A DNA stretch of 13,359 bases, taken from positions 1 to 13,359 of the forward strand of contig QIIJ01000339.1 in assembly GCA_003232595.1 (NCBI GenBank), written 5' to 3'. Both the position numbers and the translations under genes were made by a program. Positions 6,426 through 13,359 of this stretch are shown piece after piece. Every line of letters begins with the position of its first letter. The stretch's first letter is position 1. This DNA comes from Aurantimonadaceae bacterium. Lineage in GTDB: Bacteria; Pseudomonadota; Alphaproteobacteria; Rhizobiales; Rhizobiaceae. The notes below the pieces were generated by a model that did not search any database, was not told the origin of the DNA, and worked only from the letters and a program-made list of their open reading frames with translations.

Positions 6426-9400
6426 TTACAATCCCGTCGGACATCTGAAGCTGTTGAGCGCACGAAGGGAGAACGGGTTGGACAGGGAGCCTACCTGAAT
6501 TATGTAGGACACTTCGCGGCCGCCGATAACAAACCGGGCATTAAGGTTATCGCCCTTTCGCGAAACGTTGCCCTGACGCAACAGCCGCATAAGTCCCCAC
6601 GGACCGGAATTTGTAATCTGCGATTTCCTGCCGGTCAATTCCGGTACCAGCGAAATGCTGGCAGAACCGGAGCTGCCGCTGGCAGGCCATGTGAATGTTT
6701 GCGGTGAATTTCCGACTTTGCGGGATTCAATAATCGTTCCATTGATATTGAACAGGCCCATTTCAGCTTCACCTGAAATTGTGTTGGGTGTAACCGTCAA
6801 TTGAATGCCCGGCGCGGAACCACCAGTTGGAAAAAAAGCTTCGCGAATTTCTGCAGCCCGTTGGAAATCCCGTATTGTGGATTTGGACAATTCGCGACCC
6901 AGTCTTGTATCCGCCTTCCATTTCCAGGTTTTGCCGCTGATATCTGCCATTGATGCCAGATTTTGCGCAAAAAACCGGTCAAGCACACCGTTGGGAGCAA
7001 ACAGTCTGGAAAAATCGCTCATTGGTACATCGCGTCCACTTTTACGGGCGAAGGGATAGCGATTGGAAATTACCTGTTTGCAGGTTCGCGTAACCGTGCT
7101 TGCCAGCATCTGGTTAAGTTGAGCAATAGAGGAACCTGCAGCATCTCCCTCAAAATCATCAACAGCGCCCTGAACCATTCTGGCCAAGGGACGCGGTAAC
7201 CGCGAGGCATTGGCTCTCAGATTGACCACCTGGACCTGCATGTTCTGGGTTGCCCGTTGGGCCTGGGAAGGATTGACCACTGACAACACCAGGTTCTGGT
7301 AAACTTCATAGAAGTTCTGCACAAGCACATCAATAGGCCGCCTGCCCGCCTCCCCGTCAACCAGTGTGTGGTATGGTTTGAAATAGGCTTCAATATTCGC
7401 GCCAGGAATGACCCTCTTTCCAGATCCGCCACCGCCACCGCCAAAGGCGCCCGCACGTCGCTGGGACTTTGAATTTCTAATAGCCAGATCGATGCCGATA
7501 CGGGCAAGACCTTTCGCCCGGTCACGGACTCGCTTGGCGGCAATTTCTGCCACTTCTCCACCAATTCCACTTTCGCCACCAGATGTAATATTGTTGAGAA
7601 TATCGGCTGAATCTTCACCAGCATCCCGTGTCAGAGCGGTTTCATCTTTGATCGATTCATAAAGCTGCTTGATTGGTGATGTCGGAGCGGATGCCGCAGA
7701 AAGCGCGACATATTGTGGCTTGTCGCCGGACATTGGTTTGAATTTAATATTATTGAGGACTTTTTCCCACTCGGCTATGAACTCCTTGCGATATTTTGAC
7801 AGCATTGCCGGTCCAAGGCGACCAAACTGGTCTTCTACAGCACTTTGCTCTCCCAATTCACCCATTACCCATTGTTCCGACAAGAGTTTCCCCGCAACGG
7901 CGCTTAGTTGGGTCAGGAAAAAATTATGAAAACCATTGTAGGTGAAGAGACCGGGAACGGCCAGCTCCTCTATGTCAGTACCGTCCACCGTTTCAAAAAC
8001 AAGGGCCGTGTCAGCACCACCTCTGGTTACCACATTCCAGTCTTCAAGTTCAGCTGAAAAGGCGATCGACTTAACCAAAGCAAAGGCCCGGTCTGCAATA
8101 TTCATACGCACCAGAGCGCGCTGGGCATTTTCTACCAAAGGCCCGTTAAGCTCAAAACTCGGTCGTCGGGCCACATCCAATTCAAGCATGGCTCGCAGAT
8201 GTTTTTCAAGCTCCTGGCGGCCATTGCGATTGTTGGGGCCAGGGTACAGATCCTGCTCCCAGTCCTGACGCATCCAGGCAACAATCAATTCTTTGTCGAC
8301 CTTTGGTGCCTTGCCACCAAGCATAAGATAAACCTTGAGTGCTTCGTAAACAACAATGGGATCATTGAGACTGGCTTCGATCTGGCGCTCAAGTCGCAAA
8401 ATCAGCCTGGAACGAAACGCCCGTTCCAGCGCATCACGGTAACTGGCCTTTGACGCCGCTATGAGCTCCTGGCGCTGGCTCAGGCCAAAAGTTTCGTCCA
8501 TCGGCGTTTCAGCATTGCGGTTTTCGTAACCGGTTGGCATATTGCGCAATTTGTGCAGCAGATCGAGCACATTGTGCAAATCAACATCGGAAATCGTATC
8601 GGATTTCAGCATCGGGTCGGCAATGACCCGATATTCGGCAACCGCATCCTCGGTTGCTGTTATCAATGCCCGGTTCTGGGCGTAACTCCAGCCCCAAATC
8701 CCGAGCATCGCCATACTGGCGACAGAAATCAACCCCAGGGCACCGTACCACAAAACAGCCGCCCGACGTACCGCCGACATGTCGCGGGTTACCCACCCGG
8801 CCTCGGCAAAAATCACTTTTTTGAGCAGGTCATGGAGGAAATAACTTTTGCCCTGCCCTGAAAGGTGCCGGCTAACTCCGGATTCCCCGAAACTGCGGTC
8901 CATTGCACCCAGCACCTGGTCAATTGGCGTTCCTTCCTGTGTGCCGGAAGAGAAATAAATGCCGCGCAAATTGGCATTGGCCTTGTAGCGGGTTGGCTCA
9001 AATATCCGCATCAGGAATTGCGATACCGGTTCGCGCAGACTGGCAAACTGGGCTGGAAATCCGAATATACTGATCCTCGATATCGGGTCCGCTTCCTCCT
9101 GGAGACGATCCGGCAGTTCCTCGGTCAACCGCTTGACCAGATCATCAAATTCAACTGGTACTTCGCCCACCAGATTTTGTTTTCGATTTTCGGTCTGAAA
9201 CGTCGCTCCCCATACCTTGCGACGTCGGCTTTCGGTAAAATTACCGAAATATTCGCTGAATCCGGCGATAAGATCAGCCTTGGTAAAGAGCGCATAGACC
9301 GGAAACTCAATCTTCAGCTCATCATGGAATTCAAGCAGCCGTTTGCGAATGGCACTGGCATGGGCATCGAGTTCCTGACCATCGAGCGTCATTATATCTT

Positions 9401-10037
9401 CAAGGCTTATCGCAACTATGACGCCGTTGATGGGCTGTTTCGGGCGATGGGTTTTCAGCAGGGATAAAAATGCGGTCCAGCTCTTTTTGTCCGATTCTTC
9501 ATCTGAATCCTGAGTCGTATATCGACCTGCAGTATCGATTAAAACTGCATCCTCGGTAAACCACCAATCGCAATAACGGGTACCGCCAACACCGGCAATC
9601 GATGAGGCGGCGGAGTCTCTGCTCAAGGGAAATTTAAGGCCGGAATTTACCAGTGCCGTGGTTTTGCCGGCTCCCGGCGGGCCAACAATCACATACCATG
9701 GCAGATCATAAAGATAGGCCCGTTTTCCGCTGGACTGTTTGAGTGTTTCGATGGCTTCTGCCATGCGTTCGGCAAGAAGTTCTCCGTCGCCATCGTCTTC
9801 TTCACTTTCTGCTAGTGCGCTTTCAAGTGCCTTTTCAGCCTTGCGCCGTTTCCAGAACTTGTAGCTGTAAATGCCGATAACCAGGGAAAAGACAAAGAAA
9901 ATTATTAAAACTCTCGTCCAGAACCCGGCCAGTGGCCGGGCATCACCAAAGCCCAGCAGCGGCCCAGCGAACCAGACTACTGCAGCAAATGCCAGCAATC
10001 CCAGAACTACAGAAATTCGGACGAGCCATTTTTTCAT
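6426..10037 (-). CDS. tssM: T6SS membrane complex subunit TssM (IcmF family)
   Basis: TssM (ImpL/IcmF) forms with TssL the inner-membrane and periplasm-spanning channel to which the sheath and baseplate dock. The 1203 residues are full length. Two N-terminal membrane helices (about 5-29 and 41-61) are followed by a cytoplasmic NTPase-like domain with an intact Walker A GPPGAGKT (119-126), LIDTAGRY (166-173) and FTKAD (251-255). Many TssM proteins have lost the Walker motif; Agrobacterium ImpL keeps it. A third helix lies at about 427-451, and the remainder is periplasmic. A run of glycines (about residues 863-870, from a CCGCCA simple repeat near 7427-7445) interrupts the periplasmic part and looks like a flexible linker. 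The start is 2 bp after the tssL stop and the stop 3 bp before tagF. Confidence 0.95.
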   Translation of the reverse strand: MKKWLVRISVVLGLLAFAAVVWFAGPLLGFGDARPLAGFWTRVLIIFFVFSLVIGIYSYKFWKRRKAEKALESALAESEEDDGDGELLAERMAEAIETLKQSSGKRAYLYDLPWYVIVGPPGAGKTTALVNSGLKFPLSRDSAASSIAGVGGTRYCDWWFTEDAVLIDTAGRYTTQDSDEESDKKSWTAFLSLLKTHRPKQPINGVIVAISLEDIMTLDGQELDAHASAIRKRLLEFHDELKIEFPVYALFTKADLIAGFSEYFGNFTESRRRKVWGATFQTENRKQNLVGEVPVEFDDLVKRLTEELPDRLQEEADPISRISIFGFPAQFASLREPVSQFLMRIFEPTRYKANANLRGIYFSSGTQEGTPIDQVLGAMDRSFGESGVSRHLSGQGKSYFLHDLLKKVIFAEAGWVTRDMSAVRRAAVLWYGALGLISVASMAMLGIWGWSYAQNRALITATEDAVAEYRVIADPMLKSDTISDVDLHNVLDLLHKLRNMPTGYENRNAETPMDETFGLSQRQELIAASKASYRDALERAFRSRLILRLERQIEASLNDPIVVYEALKVYLMLGGKAPKVDKELIVAWMRQDWEQDLYPGPNNRNGRQELEKHLRAMLELDVARRPSFELNGPLVENAQRALVRMNIADRAFALVKSIAFSAELEDWNVVTRGGADTALVFETVDGTDIEELAVPGLFTYNGFHNFFLTQLSAVAGKLLSEQWVMGELGEQSAVEDQFGRLGPAMLSKYRKEFIAEWEKVLNNIKFKPMSGDKPQYVALSAASAPTSPIKQLYESIKDETALTRDAGEDSADILNNITSGGESGIGGEVAEIAAKRVRDRAKGLARIGIDLAIRNSKSQRRAGAFGGGGGGSGKRVIPGANIEAYFKPYHTLVDGEAGRRPIDVLVQNFYEVYQNLVLSVVNPSQAQRATQNMQVQVVNLRANASRLPRPLARMVQGAVDDFEGDAAGSSIAQLNQMLASTVTRTCKQVISNRYPFARKSGRDVPMSDFSRLFAPNGVLDRFFAQNLASMADISGKTWKWKADTRLGRELSKSTIRDFQRAAEIREAFFPTGGSAPGIQLTVTPNTISGEAEMGLFNINGTIIESRKVGNSPQTFTWPASGSSGSASISLVPELTGRKSQITNSGPWGLMRLLRQGNVSRKGDNLNARFVIGGREVSYIIQVGSLSNPFSLRALNSFRCPTGL

Positions 10038-10039
10038 GT

Positions 10040-11632
10040 TTATTCAGAACTCTTCGCAGGCAAAAGCGGGATTTGAGCTGAATCCAGCGCTTCTTCCCGT
10101 GTGATCAGAATTTCAACCCGACGGTTTTTCGCCCTCCCTTTGCGGGTTTTGTTGGTTGCAATTGGCTCCGTTGCCCCCTTGCCTTCGACAACCATTCGGG
10201 AGGGTTCGCTCAGTTTTTCACCGACTATGTCGGCAACCCCTTTTGCCCGAGCCACGGACAAATCAAAATTTGACTTCCACCGACCGGTTGGTCTTGGTTT
10301 AATGCCATCGGTATGGCCAAATATAAATATCGGACCTGGTTCAGAATCAAGCGCTTCGGCAATACGTGTTGCCACATCACCAAATTCCTTTTTCACATCT
10401 GCATTACCTGATGCAAAAAGTATCAGATTACTGACGCCAATGACAATTTGCTCACCCAGCGGGTCAACAGCGATTGTCCCACCATCGATTTCCGGTTTCA
10501 GGGCTTTGCGAATTCGCTGCAGCTGGCTGGTATTAGTGGGAATAATGTCCGGTAACGGCGCAAATGCGGCCCGCTCAATTGTTATCGATTCCCGTGGATG
10601 GAGGTCAACCAGGGTACTGGCAATGGCGTCCGCATTGTTGCCAAGCAAAAAACGCAGCAGAATGAAGACACCAAGCAGGATGACGGAGGCGAAGCTTGCG
10701 ATTGCCCAAAGGGGAATGCGGGAACCAAATTCGCGGATCTTTACATTCATGCCACGCCAGCGCGGGGAAATATCATCATCGCTGCGCGCTTTGAGATGAC
10801 GCAGGGTTTCATAAACATCGCGGCGAATGCGCTGCAATTCAATATCACCGCCGGCGGCACCACGATACTGACCTTCGAAACCCAGCGACAGGCATGCATG
10901 CATCATTTCAAGTAAATTATAATGCGGTGCGGGATTTGCCAGAACCTTGTTCAATTCCTCGAAAAATCCCACGCCGGACGTGCGCACCTGAAAAAACTGC
11001 GCCAGCATGCTGTATTGCATCCATACATGGCGGTCGGTGCCGGGAAGATTTTGCACGATGTCATCGGCTGTCGCACACAATATATATTTGGCAACAAGTG
11101 CGTCCTCTTTACTGACACCAATATCGAGTGCTTTTCTTTCAAATTCAGTGATCGAACTGGCCACATGGGTCATAAGCGGCATAGCCTGCATTTCGACAAT
11201 CAACAGCCGCAGGCGGCCGAGCAGGATCAGCAAGGATGCAGCGGCGGCCGTCATCGGGTTTGCCGATGGAATATCTGCACCATCGCTGGCATTCAGTGCC
11301 ACTTCAAGCGGGATTTTGTTGGCAGGTTCAGGTATTGGCTGATTGTCGGTTTCCAACACGTCGGGAAAGGCGGGTTGTCCTGCACTGGCACCTGCCATCC
11401 ATGCATCAGAGCCGGGATGTTGGACGCCGTGTCCTCCGGGAATAATCTGGCCGGGCGGCGCAGGCGCTGCCGGTTGCGGCATCGGATGGGGAACAGGCGC
11501 TGCGCGCGGCGGTGGTATTGGCTGGGCAGGTCTTGCCGGTGTTGGCGGCGAGGCCGGACGAGGTGCACCACCGGGCCTCGGCCGGATGACCGTGCGCCCG
11601 CCTGCTCCAAATGGATCGTCCTTGTCGCTCAT
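10040..11632 (-). CDS. tssL: T6SS membrane complex subunit TssL with OmpA-like domain
   Basis: TssL (ImpK/DotU family) is the inner-membrane partner of TssM. I place the start at ATG 11632, not at the upstream in-frame ATG 11656. The protein then begins MSDKDDPFG, as related TssL proteins do, and overlaps the tssK stop by 4 bp (ATGA). Numbered this way it has 530 residues. Residues 1-110 are a Pro-rich cytoplasmic tail with Thr14 in GRTVIRP, matching the Agrobacterium TssL Thr14 that PpkA phosphorylates to bind Fha. The DotU domain is about 125-290, the membrane helix 307-329, and the periplasmic OmpA-like peptidoglycan-binding domain about 395-512 (FGHTDG, NFDLSVARA, NRRVEILI). It is an extended TssL that carries its own cell-wall anchor. 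Confidence 0.95.
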   Translation of the reverse strand: MSDKDDPFGAGGRTVIRPRPGGAPRPASPPTPARPAQPIPPPRAAPVPHPMPQPAAPAPPGQIIPGGHGVQHPGSDAWMAGASAGQPAFPDVLETDNQPIPEPANKIPLEVALNASDGADIPSANPMTAAAASLLILLGRLRLLIVEMQAMPLMTHVASSITEFERKALDIGVSKEDALVAKYILCATADDIVQNLPGTDRHVWMQYSMLAQFFQVRTSGVGFFEELNKVLANPAPHYNLLEMMHACLSLGFEGQYRGAAGGDIELQRIRRDVYETLRHLKARSDDDISPRWRGMNVKIREFGSRIPLWAIASFASVILLGVFILLRFLLGNNADAIASTLVDLHPRESITIERAAFAPLPDIIPTNTSQLQRIRKALKPEIDGGTIAVDPLGEQIVIGVSNLILFASGNADVKKEFGDVATRIAEALDSEPGPIFIFGHTDGIKPRPTGRWKSNFDLSVARAKGVADIVGEKLSEPSRMVVEGKGATEPIATNKTRKGRAKNRRVEILITREEALDSAQIPLLPAKSSE

Positions 11633-12960
11633 CTGCGGTCTTCCATGATTGCCCACAGGTCCAGTTGCAATTCCGGCCAGTCACCGGCGAAATGCAGCCC
11701 TATACTAGCCGCTACGCTGAATTCTGGCCACAGGGCGGATGATTTATCGAGATAGAAATACACGTGGTCTGTAATCGCTCTGATCTGGCGCGGCGGTGTC
11801 GGCATGTGAACCAGTTCAATACCCGGCAAATGGGTCTGAACTATTTCGTTCATCTTGTTGTTGGGGCCAACCTTGCAAAGCGCTGGAAATTGCTGCTGAA
11901 TCTGGGTCAGTGGTTTGCTGGCGGATACCTCGATCACAAAGGTTGCATGCTGGAATAATGAGCGGTCAGTGACCGCTGCAAGATAGGCATTGGCTGCCCG
12001 CTCCACCAGATCCAGCCGGATTGCACGGCCCACATCGAGGCTCAGCAACCGCTGAATATCGCTCAGGACAGGCTCGAATATCTCATCGAGTGAATCCTGA
12101 TCATAGGACTTGTAGTCCGGAGCAAGCCGTTTCGGCGAGAAAGTCCACAACTCCCCTGAAATCCGCAACAGCTCTTTATACAATTCCACGGGATGAACAT
12201 ATTTGGAATCACGCAAATGCTTCAAGATATTGATTTCCCTGTTCAACATCTGGAGCATGAAATAGTCGAATGTTTGCAGACCACCGCCAGAACTTGGGTC
12301 TGCCGCATAACGGGCAAGGGTCTCAAGTTTGGTATCGATCCAGCCAATGACCCTTTCCAGCCAGCCATTAACCACAGGATGGGCGTGGCAAACGACCACC
12401 GGCGGAGCGAATGTTTCATCAAGCAAAATGGTTTTGTCTCGAACTTCAAGAATGCGCGCAACCTTGAGGCAATGAAATCCTGGCTTGGGGGATTTGCGGA
12501 TTTCGAAAGATATTCGTGGATGTGCGACTTCCACTTCCTCCTCCACATGCATGTTGGACGAGGAATCAACCAGGGTTTCCAGATCCATTGTATAGCGGCT
12601 GCCGCTGGTTGCTTCCTGCATATCAACTTCACGACCATTGACAGTGGCCATCGGCATAACCAGCCATATCAGTTGCTTGTTGGCATTATCCGGCACATCA
12701 ATCGGGGTTGGGAGCGGACTGGTACCGGGCATGTCAAATGGTGTGCCATCCTGGAATACACCACTACACTGGCGCAGGCCAAACTTGTTCTGCTGGGCCA
12801 TGTCGCGGTCGATCTCAAGATTAAAATAACCCCAGGGATACGGGCTTATGTGCCGGACCCTGGTTTCCAACAGGTTTTCCAGATAGCGATCATTTTGCTG
12901 TAGATGGTGTTGCCTTAAGAACAGGCCTTCAGACCAGGCAACCTTGCTGTACCACGACAT
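11629..12960 (-). CDS. tssK: T6SS baseplate subunit TssK
   Basis: TssK (ImpJ) is the cytoplasmic trimeric adaptor that joins the T6SS baseplate (TssEFG) to the TssL-TssM membrane complex. The 443-residue protein opens with the family signature MSWYSKVAWSEG, followed by FLRQHHLQQNDRYLE, and has the normal length. The frame stays open upstream to ATG 13002, but the family N-terminus and GGGAGGAG about 11 nt before ATG 12960 argue for the shorter start. It is the first gene of this block in the window, and its stop overlaps the tssL start by 4 bp. In Agrobacterium tssK lies in mid-operon after the FHA gene. Here nothing of that kind precedes it, so the operon has been split and the earlier tss genes must lie elsewhere. 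Confidence 0.95.
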   Translation of the reverse strand: MSWYSKVAWSEGLFLRQHHLQQNDRYLENLLETRVRHISPYPWGYFNLEIDRDMAQQNKFGLRQCSGVFQDGTPFDMPGTSPLPTPIDVPDNANKQLIWLVMPMATVNGREVDMQEATSGSRYTMDLETLVDSSSNMHVEEEVEVAHPRISFEIRKSPKPGFHCLKVARILEVRDKTILLDETFAPPVVVCHAHPVVNGWLERVIGWIDTKLETLARYAADPSSGGGLQTFDYFMLQMLNREINILKHLRDSKYVHPVELYKELLRISGELWTFSPKRLAPDYKSYDQDSLDEIFEPVLSDIQRLLSLDVGRAIRLDLVERAANAYLAAVTDRSLFQHATFVIEVSASKPLTQIQQQFPALCKVGPNNKMNEIVQTHLPGIELVHMPTPPRQIRAITDHVYFYLDKSSALWPEFSVAASIGLHFAGDWPELQLDLWAIMEDRR

Positions 12961-12971
12961 GAATGAATTGG

Positions 12972-12979
12972 CTCCTCCC
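12972..12979 (-). promoter_or_regulatory. Ribosome binding site of tssK
   Basis: On the minus strand this reads GGGAGGAG, 11 nt before ATG 12960. It lies inside the longer open frame that begins at ATG 13002 and so supports the internal start, which also matches the conserved TssK N-terminus. Confidence 0.65.
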
Positions 12980-13145
12980 GGCGTATAATTGCGACGATCC
13001 ACCTATCCTACAGGAACGTCGCATCGCCAAACTATGCAATATATCACTTTGGTAGGGGATTTAGAGTATAAAGTCACCTTTAAATATAAAGATTGGCAAT
13101 TTGGGTTGATCAATTCAATTTGTGCAAGGTCATGAAAATATTCGT

Positions 13146-13189
13146 ATTTTCACCACCGACATTTCACCACCGACACACCCATTTCACCA
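13146..13189. repeat. Short direct repeats upstream of tssK
   Basis: Plus-strand ATTTTCACCACCGAC (13146-13160) is followed directly by ATTTCACCACCGAC (13161-13174). After a 6-nt gap a partial third copy, ATTTCACCA (13181-13189), follows. Spacings of 15 and 20 nt do not fit a clean helical repeat. The array lies about 190-230 bp before tssK, upstream of the promoter candidate, where an activator could bind. It could also be a simple slippage duplication. Confidence 0.6.
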
Positions 13190-13224
13190 AGCCCGGGCAC
13201 GAGGAATGATCAACTGAATTTTGG

Positions 13225-13359
13225 TCAGACTTCGGCCATGACCAGCCGCTCCAGGGTTTTAACACCGATCATGCCGCCAATCACGATGAAAATGAATGTG
13301 ATCATTGAGCCGACAGCCAGGGTGGAAAATCCGGTCAGTGCCTGACCAATGGTGCAGCC
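13225..13359 (-). CDS. YeeE/YedE-family membrane protein, C-terminal end (truncated by window)
   Basis: The last 44 codons of a minus-strand gene that continues past the window end. The peptide starts GCTIGQALTGFSTLAVGS and continues with a hydrophobic helix (ITFIFIVIGGMIGV) and a short tail ending MAEV. GCTIGQ followed by (L/I)TG and ST(L) is the typical last repeat of YeeE/YedE proteins (DUF395). These are membrane channels with conserved Cys residues, linked to uptake of thiosulfate or other sulfur compounds. The gene runs in the same direction as the T6SS block but is separated by 264 bp, so it is probably not part of that operon. I see no clear terminator after its stop. Confidence 0.75.
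   Translation of the reverse strand, partial: GCTIGQALTGFSTLAVGSMITFIFIVIGGMIGVKTLERLVMAEV

Larger units (their letters stand above)
12961..13224 (-). promoter_or_regulatory. Non-coding region upstream of tssK, likely operon promoter
   Basis: This 264-bp stretch between a YeeE-like gene end and tssK has no convincing ORF. It is A/T-rich at 13030-13150. A sigma-70-like pair on the minus strand is TTGATC (13113-13108) and TATATT (13088-13083), with a long 19-bp spacer, so it is only a weak candidate. The palindrome TTGATCAA (13106-13113) overlaps the -35. A related GTTGATCA sequence lies in the opposite orientation at about 13204-13214. Both could be operator half-sites. No sigma-54 motif was recognised. 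As the first T6SS gene follows, a promoter somewhere in this stretch is likely. Confidence 0.4.

Noticed and set aside
6063..6707. Plus-strand open frame of 214 codons opposite the tagF-tssM junction
   Set aside because: It spans two real genes on the opposite strand, has no known motif and no ribosome binding site that stands out. Shadow frame.
8865..9467. Plus-strand open frame of 200 codons opposite the tssM NTPase region
   Set aside because: It covers the conserved Walker-type domain of tssM on the other strand, and its translation shows no family features.
11633..11656. 8-residue N-terminal extension of TssL from ATG 11656
   Set aside because: It would overlap tssK more deeply, and the family N-terminus MSDKDDPFG begins at ATG 11632 with a typical ATGA overlap.
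10922..11755. Long plus-strand open frame (277 codons) opposite tssL and tssK
   Set aside because: It is antisense to well-supported tssL coding sequence, is rich in Cys, Arg, His and Trp with no recognisable domain, and has no operon context. It reads as a shadow frame.
12961..13002. 14-residue N-terminal extension of TssK from ATG 13002
   Set aside because: The conserved family N-terminus begins at MSWYSKV and a GGGAGGAG site precedes ATG 12960, so the extension is probably not translated.
13190..13200. GCCCGGGC palindrome near the YeeE-like gene end as a terminator
   Set aside because: It is a perfect 8-bp palindrome without a loop and without a following T-run, so it cannot form a terminator hairpin by itself.

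Overview
The window looks like chromosomal DNA of an alphaproteobacterium, probably Rhizobiales-like. The basis is gene order: tssK-tssL-tssM-tagF-pppA-ppkA is the order of the distal half of the Agrobacterium tumefaciens imp (type VI secretion) operon, impJ-K-L-M-N. In Agrobacterium impM is a tagF-pppA fusion; here the two are separate genes. Base composition is moderate (about 50% GC by eye) and even across the window. I see no IS element, tRNA, rRNA or CRISPR.

Layout. (1) Positions 1-2734, plus strand: a compact operon of a 5'-truncated ExbD/TolR protein, a second ExbD-like protein whose key membrane aspartate is replaced by asparagine, and a 626-residue TonB/TolA-like protein. An ExbB/TolQ partner is expected just upstream of the window. 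(2) Positions 2738-12960, minus strand: the T6SS block. Read in transcription order it is tssK (baseplate), tssL with a C-terminal OmpA-like domain, tssM (membrane complex ATPase-like protein), tagF (post-translational repressor), pppA (PP2C phosphatase) and ppkA (Ser/Thr kinase). Genes are separated by -4 to +9 bp, except for a 112-bp gap before pppA that holds a hairpin and a possible leader ORF. (3) Positions 12961-13224: a non-coding region with short tandem repeats and a candidate promoter. (4) Positions 13225-13359, minus strand: the C-terminal end of a YeeE/YedE-type membrane protein.

How the parts may work together. PpkA and PppA form the threonine-phosphorylation switch of the T6SS, and TssL carries a Thr at position 14, the site known to be phosphorylated in Agrobacterium. 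The most notable observation is that the periplasmic C-terminal domain of PpkA (about residues 508-708) aligns without gaps to the C-terminus of the neighbouring TonB/TolA-like protein (about 426-626). Both copies keep two cysteines 52 residues apart and the same SGxxLxG and (V/I)D(D/N)EG motifs. The two operons converge with only 3 bp between stop codons. This suggests that a proton-motive-force-driven Exb/Tol-type module and the T6SS kinase share a periplasmic recognition domain, so the Exb/Tol module may be an undescribed accessory or sensing arm of this T6SS. That functional link is inference. The rest of the T6SS (tssA, B, C, E, F, G, fha, clpV, hcp, vgrG) is not in the window.
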